Below, in pieces: positions 52,781 to 60,924 of a stretch of DNA of 64,000 bases. The position numbers and the translations under genes were made by a program. Numbering within the stretch: position 1 is the first letter of the stretch; each line of letters begins with the position of its first letter. The stretch spans positions 1,860,001 through 1,924,000 of the forward strand of contig NZ_CP115668.1 in NCBI RefSeq assembly GCF_028021195.1. The letters are read 5' to 3'. This DNA comes from Cutibacterium equinum. GTDB lineage: Bacteria; Actinomycetota; Actinomycetes; Propionibacteriales; Propionibacteriaceae. A model generated the notes under the pieces. It was not told the DNA's origin. It was given only the letters and a program-made list of their open reading frames with translations, and ran no database searches.

Positions 52781-55069
52781 ATGACCATACAAACGACGAC
52801 GAGGCATAGGCGAGTGGTGGGCTCGCTGGTGGCGATTGCGGTGGCGGCTGGCGCGATGGGGGCCCCGGTTTCGGCTCAGGCGGGTGGACCTGGCACCTAT
52901 ACCAGTGAGGCCCAGAAGGCGGCTGGTTACATCGATAGTCACAGTGGTGACCTGACGAAGGGTGATTTGGGTCTGGAGTTGGATGGGGCTCTGGCGTTGA
53001 TTTCTGCTGGTAAGACTGATTCTCCAACGTTGGCCAAGGTCAAGGATGACATCAAGGCCAAGGGCCCGACGTATTGCACCGATGTGAAGGTGGGTGCGTG
53101 TGCGAAGCTGACGATCACCTTGTTGGCGGCTGGCGAGTCGACGACCTATGGCGGGTTCGACTATGCCAATCCAGTGACCTCGGCGACTGAGTTCAAAGAA
53201 CATCCGATGCATCAGGCGTTGGACATGATTGCGTTTGAGCGGTTGGGTAAGCCGATCCCATACGACTTGTTTAAGTCGGTGATCGATTATGCCTTTCATG
53301 GGCTGCCGGAGTATGTCGCAGGGCGTGTTAGTACTGATGGGGTCATGTTGACCGCGTTGTCTCATGTGGTGGCCACGTCGGATCAGCAGAAAACGTTGGC
53401 GGCCGCCAAGGCCAGTCTTATGGCACGGTTGGATGCCGCCAAGGTGGGTGATGCTTGGACTTTTTCAGGTGAGGGGAATGTGCGGGCGACCACGCGTGTG
53501 GCCCCAGGGCTATATCGGGCTGGTGATGCGGGCCACCAGGATCAGGCGGTCAAGGGTCAGGCGTGGCTTGCCAAGCAGCAGAAGGAGAACGGGTCATTCC
53601 CGGGTGCTGTGGTTACCCCTGCTTGGACAATGATGGCGACAGTCCAGGCGGTTCCGGCGTTGTTGGGGCTTCAGTCCTTCGACAATATTGGGGCGTATCC
53701 GGCTGGCCCGGTCTCGGTTGACGGCGGGGCGTGGACGCCGCCTCGCCGGTTGATGAAGATGACTGTGCTCGGGGACTCCTACTCGGCAGGTAACGGCACG
53801 TTGAAAGATGGGTATCCGGCTGACGGGTCGTATCGCAGCCCTAAAAACTATGGGTTTGTGCTCATGCGGAACTTGAATCGGGAGTTTCAGGCTGACACCA
53901 CGTTTCAGACGGATGTGCGGGCTTGGAGTGGCGCGCGAATTGCTACCGGAGATCACAATATTGTCGGCCAAGCCGATACCATGGATCCTCACACGAGCGT
54001 GGTTCTCATGACCGCTGGAGGCAATGACCTAGATTTCAGCAACGTCGTCGAAAACTGTTTCTTGGAAGCAGCCCATTCGGCAAACCATTGTGGTGACTCG
54101 GTTGATGCGGCGCGCAAGAAAATTGATGCCACAATGAAGAACACCACGACGCTGCTGTCGCATGTTCAAAATCGATTAGCCGATCCCGCTGATACACGCG
54201 TCATACTGATTGGATACCCCTACCTCATTTCCGCAAACCGTGACACTCCGGGCAGTGACTTACCTTCCACTCGGGTACGCGCCGCCGAGGACGAGTTCAC
54301 TGCCCGCCAGGCCGCCACGATCAAAGCCTGGAATAAGACCCACGCCCTGAAAGTGATCTACGCCCCCACTACCACACTCTTCAATACCCACGAACCCCGC
54401 CCATCCATCGCCTCCATCGGCTCCATCGGCCTGCAGAATGACTACCGATGGATTAACGGCCTTTTCGAAACGGCAGGAAGACTCGGAGACGACGGGAAAA
54501 CCCACGCAGATCAAGTACCGCCTAGCGACGAGTATAAGCCGAATTTTTATCATCCGAATGTGATTGGTCATGAACAGATTGCTGGGATGGTCCATAATGC
54601 GCTCCTCTTCAGGAAGGCCAGGAGTGTGGAAAGCCTGCCAGAGAGCGTTGCGCAATTGGCTGCAGTGCCGGGGGTGCGGATGCGTGCTGCCGTGGTGGGT
54701 CAAAGCCGGGTCAGCCAGGGCAGTCGGTTAACGTTAGACGCTTCATCGTCGTACACGGCTTTCGGCCATATCCGGCGCTGGCAATGGGACCTGGATGGCG
54801 ACGGCCACTACGAAACCACCACCCGCACACCTGAGATTAACCGCACTCTCACCCGATTGGGCAAATATCATGCTCGCCTTCGTATTACTGACGACAGTGG
54901 CGCCAGTGACACTCTCACGTTCCCTCTCGAGGTTGTTCGGCGCAGTGAGGATATCCCTGGTACTCGACATACGTGCCCCACGACGGCTAATCACGGTCAA
55001 TCCAGCCTGACTGATGATGGTTTCGCAGACACCTACAACCCCGACACCACCACGAAGGCACCGCGATGA
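52781..55069 (+). CDS. Secreted three-domain protein: alpha/alpha-barrel-like, SGNH hydrolase, PKD
   Basis: 762 residues from ATG 52781; GAAGGAG is 6 nt upstream. Signal peptide to about residue 33. Residues about 40-300 are helical repeats (KAAGYIDSH, AWLAKQQKENGSF, AWTMMATVQAVPAL) like prenyltransferase/squalene-cyclase toroids, the fold also used by transcobalamin and intrinsic factor. Residues about 326-610 are an SGNH esterase: GDSYSAG (Ser333), AGGNDL (Asn415), FYHPNVIGHE (His591, with Asn in place of the usual Asp three residues before). Residues 640-720 are a PKD domain. A cobalamin riboswitch lies upstream, so a role in B12 capture or release is plausible but unproven. The stop overlaps the next gene by 4 bp. 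Confidence 0.85.
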   Translation: MTIQTTTRHRRVVGSLVAIAVAAGAMGAPVSAQAGGPGTYTSEAQKAAGYIDSHSGDLTKGDLGLELDGALALISAGKTDSPTLAKVKDDIKAKGPTYCTDVKVGACAKLTITLLAAGESTTYGGFDYANPVTSATEFKEHPMHQALDMIAFERLGKPIPYDLFKSVIDYAFHGLPEYVAGRVSTDGVMLTALSHVVATSDQQKTLAAAKASLMARLDAAKVGDAWTFSGEGNVRATTRVAPGLYRAGDAGHQDQAVKGQAWLAKQQKENGSFPGAVVTPAWTMMATVQAVPALLGLQSFDNIGAYPAGPVSVDGGAWTPPRRLMKMTVLGDSYSAGNGTLKDGYPADGSYRSPKNYGFVLMRNLNREFQADTTFQTDVRAWSGARIATGDHNIVGQADTMDPHTSVVLMTAGGNDLDFSNVVENCFLEAAHSANHCGDSVDAARKKIDATMKNTTTLLSHVQNRLADPADTRVILIGYPYLISANRDTPGSDLPSTRVRAAEDEFTARQAATIKAWNKTHALKVIYAPTTTLFNTHEPRPSIASIGSIGLQNDYRWINGLFETAGRLGDDGKTHADQVPPSDEYKPNFYHPNVIGHEQIAGMVHNALLFRKARSVESLPESVAQLAAVPGVRMRAAVVGQSRVSQGSRLTLDASSSYTAFGHIRRWQWDLDGDGHYETTTRTPEINRTLTRLGKYHARLRITDDSGASDTLTFPLEVVRRSEDIPGTRHTCPTTANHGQSSLTDDGFADTYNPDTTTKAPR

Positions 55070-55629
55070 CCACCCACGACAGCACAACCGAAGAGCAATA
55101 CCGCCGCGCGCCTACTGATGGCCTCGTCATTGGCGCCATTGTCGGAGTACTTTGGGCATTGATAATTCTTGTAGGTCGAATATTTTCATGGGAGAACGAA
55201 GAGTTCATTGCCGCCTTGGGCGGGAAGAAGTATGTCTTGGTCACGTCGCTGATATTCCCAGCGATCGGGTGGCTCACTGGACTATGGCAAAAGGCTGCAA
55301 TATCTCGATACCACGGGGCGCACTATAAACTCAGAGTCAAAGCTATCACCGCTGTCATGGCAATGCTTTGCGGCGTGATCCTGTGTTGCAAAACTATTTA
55401 TTTTGAAGACTTTGGGGAAGTCAAGGAGGAGATCATCTGGATTTCTGTTGCGGCTGTGGTGTTCTTGTTGGCAGGTTGGATTCTTGGTGCGGCAAGTGTA
55501 GCCTGGAGGGGCGATAAGTATTTTCGTGTCGAAATGAGTGTCATCGCAACCATCACCCTATTTACATCTACTATAGCATGGGTTTTTGTAGCCGGCACGA
55601 TAGATATGATGTTTTTCTTTGAGTTTTGA
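55066..55629 (+). CDS. Small polytopic membrane protein, copy 1
   Basis: 187 residues with about five membrane segments (GAIVGVLWALIILVG, YVLVTSLIFPAIGWLTGLW, AITAVMAMLCGVILCC, ISVAAVVFLLAGWILGAA and a C-terminal one ending MMFFFEF). No recognised family. Its base composition is clearly more AT-rich than the surrounding genes. It is coupled by an ATGA overlap to the B12-controlled SGNH gene. A second copy lies at 56069-56641, identical at roughly nine of ten positions. Confidence 0.8.
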   Translation: MTTHDSTTEEQYRRAPTDGLVIGAIVGVLWALIILVGRIFSWENEEFIAALGGKKYVLVTSLIFPAIGWLTGLWQKAAISRYHGAHYKLRVKAITAVMAMLCGVILCCKTIYFEDFGEVKEEIIWISVAAVVFLLAGWILGAASVAWRGDKYFRVEMSVIATITLFTSTIAWVFVAGTIDMMFFFEF

Positions 55630-55654
55630 TGAGTGTGGGTATTGCACAACACTG

Positions 55655-55683
55655 TTGCGATTAGAGCGTAATATTAATATAAC
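55655..55683 (+). promoter_or_regulatory. Promoter of riboswitch unit 2
   Basis: TTGCGA (55655-55660), 17 bp, TATAAC (55678-55683). Transcription would start near 55690, a few bases before the riboswitch core. The equivalent sequence in unit 3 (TTGTGA 56667-56672, TATGAC 56689-56694) has a 16-bp spacer. Confidence 0.65.
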
Positions 55684-55695
55684 GTGATGGAGAAT

Positions 55696-55815
55696 TAATG
55701 CCCAGGTGGCCTAGGGAAGCCGGTGGGACTCCGGCACTGTCCCGCAACCGTGACCATGCCGCAAGACGTGGAAGTCGGAATACCAGCCACATCAGGGTGA
55801 GGTTTGTGGTTCCGT
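55696..55815 (+). ncRNA. Cobalamin riboswitch, copy 2
   Basis: Core retained: AGGGAAGCCGGTGGGACTCC, GGCACTGTCCCGCAACCGTG and GGAAGTCGGAATACCAGCC. It differs from copy 1 only at variable positions, so it is probably functional. It precedes the deleted SGNH gene and membrane protein copy 2. Confidence 0.88.
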
Positions 55816-55898
55816 CGTGGATTGCGGATCAACACCGACGTGCCGCGCCCGTGTTACCCCATTTCCTCACCGGAACGCTTTTCACGAAGGAGCGAGAC

Positions 55899-56072
55899 GT
55901 GACCATACAAACGACGACGAGGCATAGGCGAGTGCTGGGCACACATCGAGCCCACCTTCGTGTCACTGATGACAATGACACCAGTGACACTCTCACCTTC
56001 CCCCTCAAGGCCACCCACGATGACACAGGACACACCCGCAACCCCCACGCCACCACGAAGGCACCGCGATGA
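55899..56072 (+). pseudogene. In-frame deletion derivative of the SGNH gene (57 codons)
   Basis: GTG 55899 is preceded by GAAGGAGCGAGAC. The protein begins (V/M)TIQTTTRHRRVLG, like the start of the 52781 gene, and then jumps to THRAHLRVTDDNDTSDTLTF, the last strand of its PKD domain, ending HATTKAPR. The junction is at the short identity TGGGC present at both ends in copy 1. Signal peptide, barrel and SGNH domains are lost, but frame, stop and ATGA coupling to the membrane gene are kept. It may survive as a coupling leader peptide. Confidence 0.8.
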
Positions 56073-56641
56073 CCACCCACGACAGCACAACCGAAGAGCA
56101 ATACCGCCGCGCGCCTACTGATGGCCTCGTCATTGGCGCCATTGTCGGAGCACTTTGGGCATTGATAATTCTTGCAAGTCGAATATTTTCATGGGATCAA
56201 TTAGAGCTTATTGCCGCCTTGGGCGGGAAGAAGTATGTCTTGGTCACGTCGCTGATATTCCCAGCGACTGGATGGCTCACTGGACTATGGCAAAAGGCTG
56301 CAATATCTCGATACCATGGAACGCACTATAAACTCAGAGTCAAAGCTATTACCGCTGTCATGGCAATGCTTTGCGGCGTGATTCTGTGTTGCAAAACTGA
56401 TTATTGTGAAGGCTTTGAAGGCTTTCCGGAAGCCAAGGAGGAGATCGTCTACATTTCTGTTGCGGCTGTGGTGTTCTTGTTGGCAGGTTGGATTCTTGGT
56501 GCGGCAAGTGTGGCTTGGAGGGGCGATAAATATTTCCGTGTCGAGATGGGTGTCATCGCAACCATCACCCTATTTATATCTACTATAGCATGGTATTTTG
56601 TAGCCGGCGCGATAAATTTCGTGTTTTTCTTTGAGTTTTGA
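56069..56641 (+). CDS. Small polytopic membrane protein, copy 2
   Basis: 190 residues. Same five-helix protein as 55066-55629; differences cluster in two loops (FSWDQLELIAALG; DYCEGFEGFPEAKEE) and the last helix. AT-rich like copy 1. ATGA overlap with the truncated gene upstream keeps it under control of riboswitch copy 2. That both copies are intact while the partner is deleted suggests selection for the membrane protein itself. Confidence 0.78.
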   Translation: MTTHDSTTEEQYRRAPTDGLVIGAIVGALWALIILASRIFSWDQLELIAALGGKKYVLVTSLIFPATGWLTGLWQKAAISRYHGTHYKLRVKAITAVMAMLCGVILCCKTDYCEGFEGFPEAKEEIVYISVAAVVFLLAGWILGAASVAWRGDKYFRVEMGVIATITLFISTIAWYFVAGAINFVFFFEF

Positions 56642-56699
56642 CGGGTGTGGGTATTGCACGGCGCTGTTGTGATTAGAGCGTATATTCATATGACGTGGT

Positions 56700-56825
56700 G
56701 GGGATTGATGCCCAGGTGGCCTGGGGACGCCGGTGGGATTCCGGCGCTGTCCCGCTGCCGTGTCCATGCCGGAAGGCGTGGACGTCGGAATACCAGCCGC
56801 ATCGAAGATAGGTTCTTGGTTCCGT
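56700..56825 (+). ncRNA. Cobalamin riboswitch, copy 3, decayed
   Basis: Recognisable core with changes at conserved places: GGGGACGCCGG instead of GGGGAAGCCGG, and CCCGCTGCCGT instead of CCCGCAACCGT, while GGCGCTGTCCCG and GTCGGAATACCAGCC remain. These changes probably impair cobalamin binding. Confidence 0.75.
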
Positions 56826-56914
56826 CGCGGGATTGCGGATCAACGCCGACATGTCACGCTCGTGTTGCCCCGTTTCCTCGCCGGAACGCTTCCACAGAGG
56901 AGCAAGGCAAGGCA

Positions 56915-57037
56915 GTGGAATCGACCACGACAGTATCGGAGACGCCTGCGACCCCCACACCACCACGAAGGCACCGCGATGCCGCCTCATACAGAAAAGG
57001 TCATGACGTCATGGCCCCCGCTATTGTGGGATCATGA
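56915..57037 (+). pseudogene. Residual scrap of the third SGNH-gene copy
   Basis: After a mutated leader, GTG 56915 opens a 40-codon frame. It includes the out-of-frame equivalent of the shared ending (ACCACGAAGGCACCGCGATG) and runs to a TGA that overlaps the pepO ATG. The protein has no meaning of its own; only DNA similarity to units 1 and 2 identifies it. Confidence 0.6.
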
Positions 57038-59013
57038 CGTCAATCTCACTGTTCAGTGACCTCGACCCGAGCATTGCCGCCGGTCAGGACTTCTACCGAC
57101 ATGTCAACGGCACCTGGATCGACCAGGCAGTCATTCCCGACGACCGCGCCGGTGACGGCCCGTTCTACCAGCTCGACGACGAGTCTCGCGAGGCCGTCCA
57201 CCACATCCTTGAGGACTTGGTGGACGGCAAGGGCGAGGACATCCGCGACAAGGCGACCGAGCACGAGGTGGAGGTCGCCGTCGAGCTCTACCGCCGCTAT
57301 ATGGACGTCGACGCCGTCGAGAAGGCCGGGGCTGAGCCGCTGCGTCCTCTCTTTGCTGAGATCGACGCCATCTCCAGCGTCGTCGACCTGGTGACCTTCC
57401 TCGGCAAGGCCGAACGGCGGGGCATCACGGGACTGTTCGACGCTGGCGCCGAGTCCGACCCCGGCGACCCCACCCGCGAGGTGATGTGGATCGCCCAGGC
57501 CGGGATCGGTCTGCCTGACGAGGCCTACTACCGCGACGAGGACAAGGCCGAGATTCGCGACGCCTACCTGCGTCACATCCAGGCGTCCTTCGAGCTGGCC
57601 GGCTTCCCTGACGCCGAGCAAGCTGCCCGCACCGTCATGGACTTGGAGACCCAGATCGCCTCCCACCACTGGGACCGCGTCCGCTGCCGTGACTTGCAGG
57701 CCTCCTACAACCCGACCACCTTCGCCGAGTTCGACGAGGCTCACCCCGGCCTGCACCTGGAGGTCTGGCGCAGCACCGCCGACATGCCGATGACGGTCGT
57801 CACGAACCTCATCAACGCTGAGCCGTCCTTCTTCGACGGCGTAGAGACCCTCCTCACCGACGAGCGCATCGACCAATGGCGCACCTGGGCCACGTGGCAG
57901 GTCATTCGCTCCTACTCGGAGGTCCTCAGCTCCGACTTCGTCGAGCGCGACTTCGATTTCTACGGCCGCACTCTCAACGGCACCCCGGCCCTGCGTCCGC
58001 GCTGGAAGCGGGCTGTCGATTTCGTGCAGTCGGCCATGGGAGAGGCGATCGGCAAGATGTACGTTGCCCGTCACTTCCCGCCGGCCTCCAAACAGCGAAT
58101 GGACGAGCTCGTCACCAACATCCTGGCCGCCTACCGGGAGTCCATCAGCCAGCTGGACTGGATGGGTGAGGACACCCGCAAGGAGGCTCTGGAAAAGCTG
58201 GCGAACTTCCGACCCAAGATCGGCTACCCGGATTCCTGGCGTGACTTCTCCGGCCTGCAGGTCGGCCCGGGCAACCTTGTCGACGCCGTTCAGGATGTCG
58301 TCTCCTTCGTCGTGGACCACACCATCGAGAAACTCGGCAAGCCGGTCGACCCCGACGAGTGGATGATGTTCCCCCAGACGGTCAACGCCTACTACCACCC
58401 GCTGCGCAACGAGATCGTCTTCCCTGCGGCGATCCTGCAGCCGCCGTTCTTCCATCCGGACGTCGACGACGCCGTCAACTACGGCGGTATCGGCTCTGTC
58501 ATTGGTCACGAGATCGGTCACGGCTTCGACGACCAGGGCTCGACCTGCGACGGCAAGGGTCTGCTGCGTGACTGGTGGACTGCCGAGGATCGCGCCGCCT
58601 TCGAGGAGCGCACCAAGGGTCTGGTCGACCAGTACAACGAGTTGGTGCCCAAGCAGCTGGGCCCCGACGGCCCCCACGTCAACGGCGAGTTGACCATCGG
58701 TGAGAACATCGGTGACCTTGGCGGTGCCGGCATCGCCTTCAAGGCCCTTCAGATTTCCTTCGACGGAAATGAGCCAGAACCCATCGACGGCCTGACCTGG
58801 CAGCAGAGGTTCTTCCTGTCCTACGCCTCGATCTGGCGCGGGGTTCTGCGCGACGAGGCTGTCCGTCGCCGGATCGCCACCGACCCGCACTCCCCCAGCG
58901 AGTTCCGCTGCAACCAGATCGTGCGCAACATCGACGCCTTCCACGAAGCCTTCGGTGTGACCGAAGACGATGAGATGTGGCTGGACCCCGACAAGCGAGT
59001 CACCATCTGGTGA
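57034..59013 (+). CDS. pepO: M13-family zinc metallopeptidase
   Basis: 659 residues, typical of PepO/neprilysin. HEIGH (His492, Glu493, His496) in GHEIGHGFDDQGS, the third ligand in GENIGDLGG (Glu557, Asp561), NAYYHPLRNEIVFPAAILQP for substrate binding and a C-terminal CNQIVRNIDAFHEAF-type ending. No signal peptide, so an intracellular peptidase cutting short peptides. TATTGT lies 6 nt before the ATG, suggesting a leaderless transcript independent of the decayed riboswitch. The palindrome CATGACGTCATG (57002-57013) lies 21 bp before the ATG. Confidence 0.95.
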   Translation: MTSISLFSDLDPSIAAGQDFYRHVNGTWIDQAVIPDDRAGDGPFYQLDDESREAVHHILEDLVDGKGEDIRDKATEHEVEVAVELYRRYMDVDAVEKAGAEPLRPLFAEIDAISSVVDLVTFLGKAERRGITGLFDAGAESDPGDPTREVMWIAQAGIGLPDEAYYRDEDKAEIRDAYLRHIQASFELAGFPDAEQAARTVMDLETQIASHHWDRVRCRDLQASYNPTTFAEFDEAHPGLHLEVWRSTADMPMTVVTNLINAEPSFFDGVETLLTDERIDQWRTWATWQVIRSYSEVLSSDFVERDFDFYGRTLNGTPALRPRWKRAVDFVQSAMGEAIGKMYVARHFPPASKQRMDELVTNILAAYRESISQLDWMGEDTRKEALEKLANFRPKIGYPDSWRDFSGLQVGPGNLVDAVQDVVSFVVDHTIEKLGKPVDPDEWMMFPQTVNAYYHPLRNEIVFPAAILQPPFFHPDVDDAVNYGGIGSVIGHEIGHGFDDQGSTCDGKGLLRDWWTAEDRAAFEERTKGLVDQYNELVPKQLGPDGPHVNGELTIGENIGDLGGAGIAFKALQISFDGNEPEPIDGLTWQQRFFLSYASIWRGVLRDEAVRRRIATDPHSPSEFRCNQIVRNIDAFHEAFGVTEDDEMWLDPDKRVTIW

Positions 59014-59031
59014 TGACGAAGCCCCTGGTGA

Positions 59032-59068
59032 GGGATGCCCCCGAGTTCGGCTGACTCGGGGGCATCCC
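59032..59068. terminator. Bidirectional terminator between pepO and the ABC permease
   Basis: GGGATGCCCCCGAGT and its exact complement form a 15-bp stem with a 7-nt loop between two convergent stop codons. Confidence 0.85.
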
Positions 59069-59079
59069 CCGTCTCCACG

Positions 59080-60306
59080 TCACTGTGAGCGCAACAGCTC
59101 GTAGGGTTTGTGTGATCTCACCGAGGCAACAGTGCGCGGCAGGCACCCCAGAGGCACCCCGACGACAAGGAGAAGCGGGAACCACGCACCCTGCTTCAGC
59201 ACATCGGGCAATGGCACCAAGGTCATCGCCACCGGCCCCAGGTGCACACCGGCGGCCGTCAATGCCATCGCTGCACCACACAGCACCAGTCCCACAACAA
59301 CGATGGCCAGCGCCATCACCACGCCCAGCAGAAAAGCCTCCATTTCAAGGCAGCCGAGAATCCACTCTCCGGAACGGCCGAACGCCTTGAACACAGCAAT
59401 CTGAGAACCGCGCTGGCGAGAAATCGTCGAACCAACACTCACGCCAAGCACCAACGCCGACAAGCAGATGACGACGATGAGGACGATCTGCATCCGCTGA
59501 GTATCAGAGGTCATCTGATCGGCATATCCGACCACATCGGCCTGACTGGTTGCAGCAAACCCTGCCTGGCTCAACTGCCGATGGACATCCGCGACGTGGG
59601 CACGTGAATCTGCCTCGACATAGGCCCTCGAAACGCCCTGCTTGTCAAAGGCTTGCGGAGACATCCCTGCGTTGGCGGCCTCCCACTTCTTGGCGTCCTC
59701 AACATTGATGTAGACCGTGTCGGGACCGTCATTGTTCGGACGGCTGGAGTCATAAAGGCCAACAACCTTGAGTTTCGTCGGGACGGCCTCAGCTTCCGAC
59801 GCTTTCGTCTTGCGCTGATAGGAGACGTTGATCGTCGTCCCCAACAAGGCTTTGAGGTCACGGCCATTCACAGCGTCGGGAACAATGACCTCCCCGGACC
59901 GCAACGGCCTTGTGCGACCGTCAAAGGCCACGGTGACCGGTGGCACGTCGGGGATCTGTGCCGTGGCCCACACGATCTGCGGCAGACCATTGTCGTCATC
60001 GCAGAGCAGCCCGGCCTGCGACCACTCGTAAAACCCGGCCACATGGTTCATGGCCATGATCTGCTGACGAGCTGCGGCGTCAATCGGACCGTTGGAACCA
60101 CGCCCAGAACTGTCGACGACGACGTAGTTGAGCCTCTTGCCGACATCGGCAGCGTCGATCTGGTCACGCACATGTCCTGCGACGATGGTGTTCATCGCCA
60201 AGACGCATCCCCCCAACAATGCCAGGATGACGATGAACCAGCGTTGTCGAGGCAGACTGGAGCGTCGTAGAGACACCCAGGCGTGACGCGGCGCTGACAT
60301 GCTCAT
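59080..60306 (-). CDS. ABC transporter permease, FtsX/MacB type
   Basis: 408 residues. One N-terminal membrane helix, a large extracellular domain of about 230 residues, then three helices near the C-terminus (IVLIVVICLSALVLGVSVG, LLGVVMALAIVVVGLVLCGA, WFPLLLVVGVPLGCL), the MacB/FtsX arrangement. Probably exports or extracts a lipid, peptide or lipoprotein. Its start overlaps the ATPase stop by 4 bp. Confidence 0.88.
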   Translation of the reverse strand: MSMSAPRHAWVSLRRSSLPRQRWFIVILALLGGCVLAMNTIVAGHVRDQIDAADVGKRLNYVVVDSSGRGSNGPIDAAARQQIMAMNHVAGFYEWSQAGLLCDDDNGLPQIVWATAQIPDVPPVTVAFDGRTRPLRSGEVIVPDAVNGRDLKALLGTTINVSYQRKTKASEAEAVPTKLKVVGLYDSSRPNNDGPDTVYINVEDAKKWEAANAGMSPQAFDKQGVSRAYVEADSRAHVADVHRQLSQAGFAATSQADVVGYADQMTSDTQRMQIVLIVVICLSALVLGVSVGSTISRQRGSQIAVFKAFGRSGEWILGCLEMEAFLLGVVMALAIVVVGLVLCGAAMALTAAGVHLGPVAMTLVPLPDVLKQGAWFPLLLVVGVPLGCLPRTVASVRSHKPYELLRSQ

Positions 60307-60923
60307 CGTGTTGCCTCCACCTCGACGCTCAGGTGTGGCAAGTCAGTCGGTTGGTGCGAGGCCATGATGATGGTTCCTCCGTCGTCCAGATACTTCTGAA
60401 GCAGTTGTTCCACGGCCAACCGATTGTCGTCGTCGAGAGATGCCATCGGCTCATCGGCGAGCAGCACTGCGGGTTGGGACGCCAACGCCCGAACCACAGC
60501 CACACGCTGCTGCTGTCCGCCGGACAAGGTGTTGGCCTGCTGATCGGACAGGTCTGCCATGCCGCAGGACATGAGTAGCCGGCTCGCCACCTCGGGATCG
60601 GCACAGAGCGCAGCATTCTCGAAAACCGTCAGGTACGGCGTGAGGAAAGGGTATTGGAACGCGTATGCCACCAGATCAGCACGTCGGGCGTCGCTGGGGT
60701 CCAGGTCATCGCCATCGTGAGTGATGGTGATGTGCCCGCTGGAAACGGGTAGCAGGCCACCAATCATCGCCATCATGGTCGATTTTCCCTGTCCAGATGC
60801 TCCCTTGATGAGACACGCCTGGCCTGCCTCGACAGTCGCATCGGCGCAATGAATCGTGCAGCCTCCACGCGCAGAATCCCCCGAGGGGAATGTCTTGGTC
60901 ACTCCTTGCCACGAAATCGTCAT
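60303..60923 (-). CDS. ABC transporter ATP-binding protein, MacB/LolD type
   Basis: 206 residues. Walker A GASGQGKST (note Gln in place of the usual Gly or Ser), Q-loop AYAFQYPFL, signature NTLSGGQQQRVAV, Walker B VLLADEPMASLD, H-loop MASHQPTD. Drives the 59080-60306 permease. It starts 1 bp after the lipoprotein stop. Confidence 0.9.
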   Translation of the reverse strand: MTISWQGVTKTFPSGDSARGGCTIHCADATVEAGQACLIKGASGQGKSTMMAMIGGLLPVSSGHITITHDGDDLDPSDARRADLVAYAFQYPFLTPYLTVFENAALCADPEVASRLLMSCGMADLSDQQANTLSGGQQQRVAVVRALASQPAVLLADEPMASLDDDNRLAVEQLLQKYLDDGGTIIMASHQPTDLPHLSVEVEATR

Positions 60924-60924
60924 G

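Larger units (their letters stand above)
52573..57037 (+). repeat. Three tandem riboswitch-gene units, progressively deleted
   Basis: Unit 1 (about 52540-55640) holds riboswitch, SGNH gene and membrane gene. Unit 2 (about 55640-56650) holds riboswitch, an internally deleted SGNH gene and the second membrane gene. Unit 3 (about 56650-57037) holds a decayed riboswitch and only a scrap of the first gene. The leader sequences, the ATGA gene overlap and the post-stop sequences (GTGTGGGTATTGCAC) are shared, so the units arose by duplication followed by deletion. Confidence 0.85.

Noticed and set aside
52307-53365. 352-codon minus-strand frame across the vapC relic and SGNH gene start
   Set aside because: It lies antisense to the signal peptide and riboswitch region and has no recognisable domain; the plus-strand signals are far stronger.
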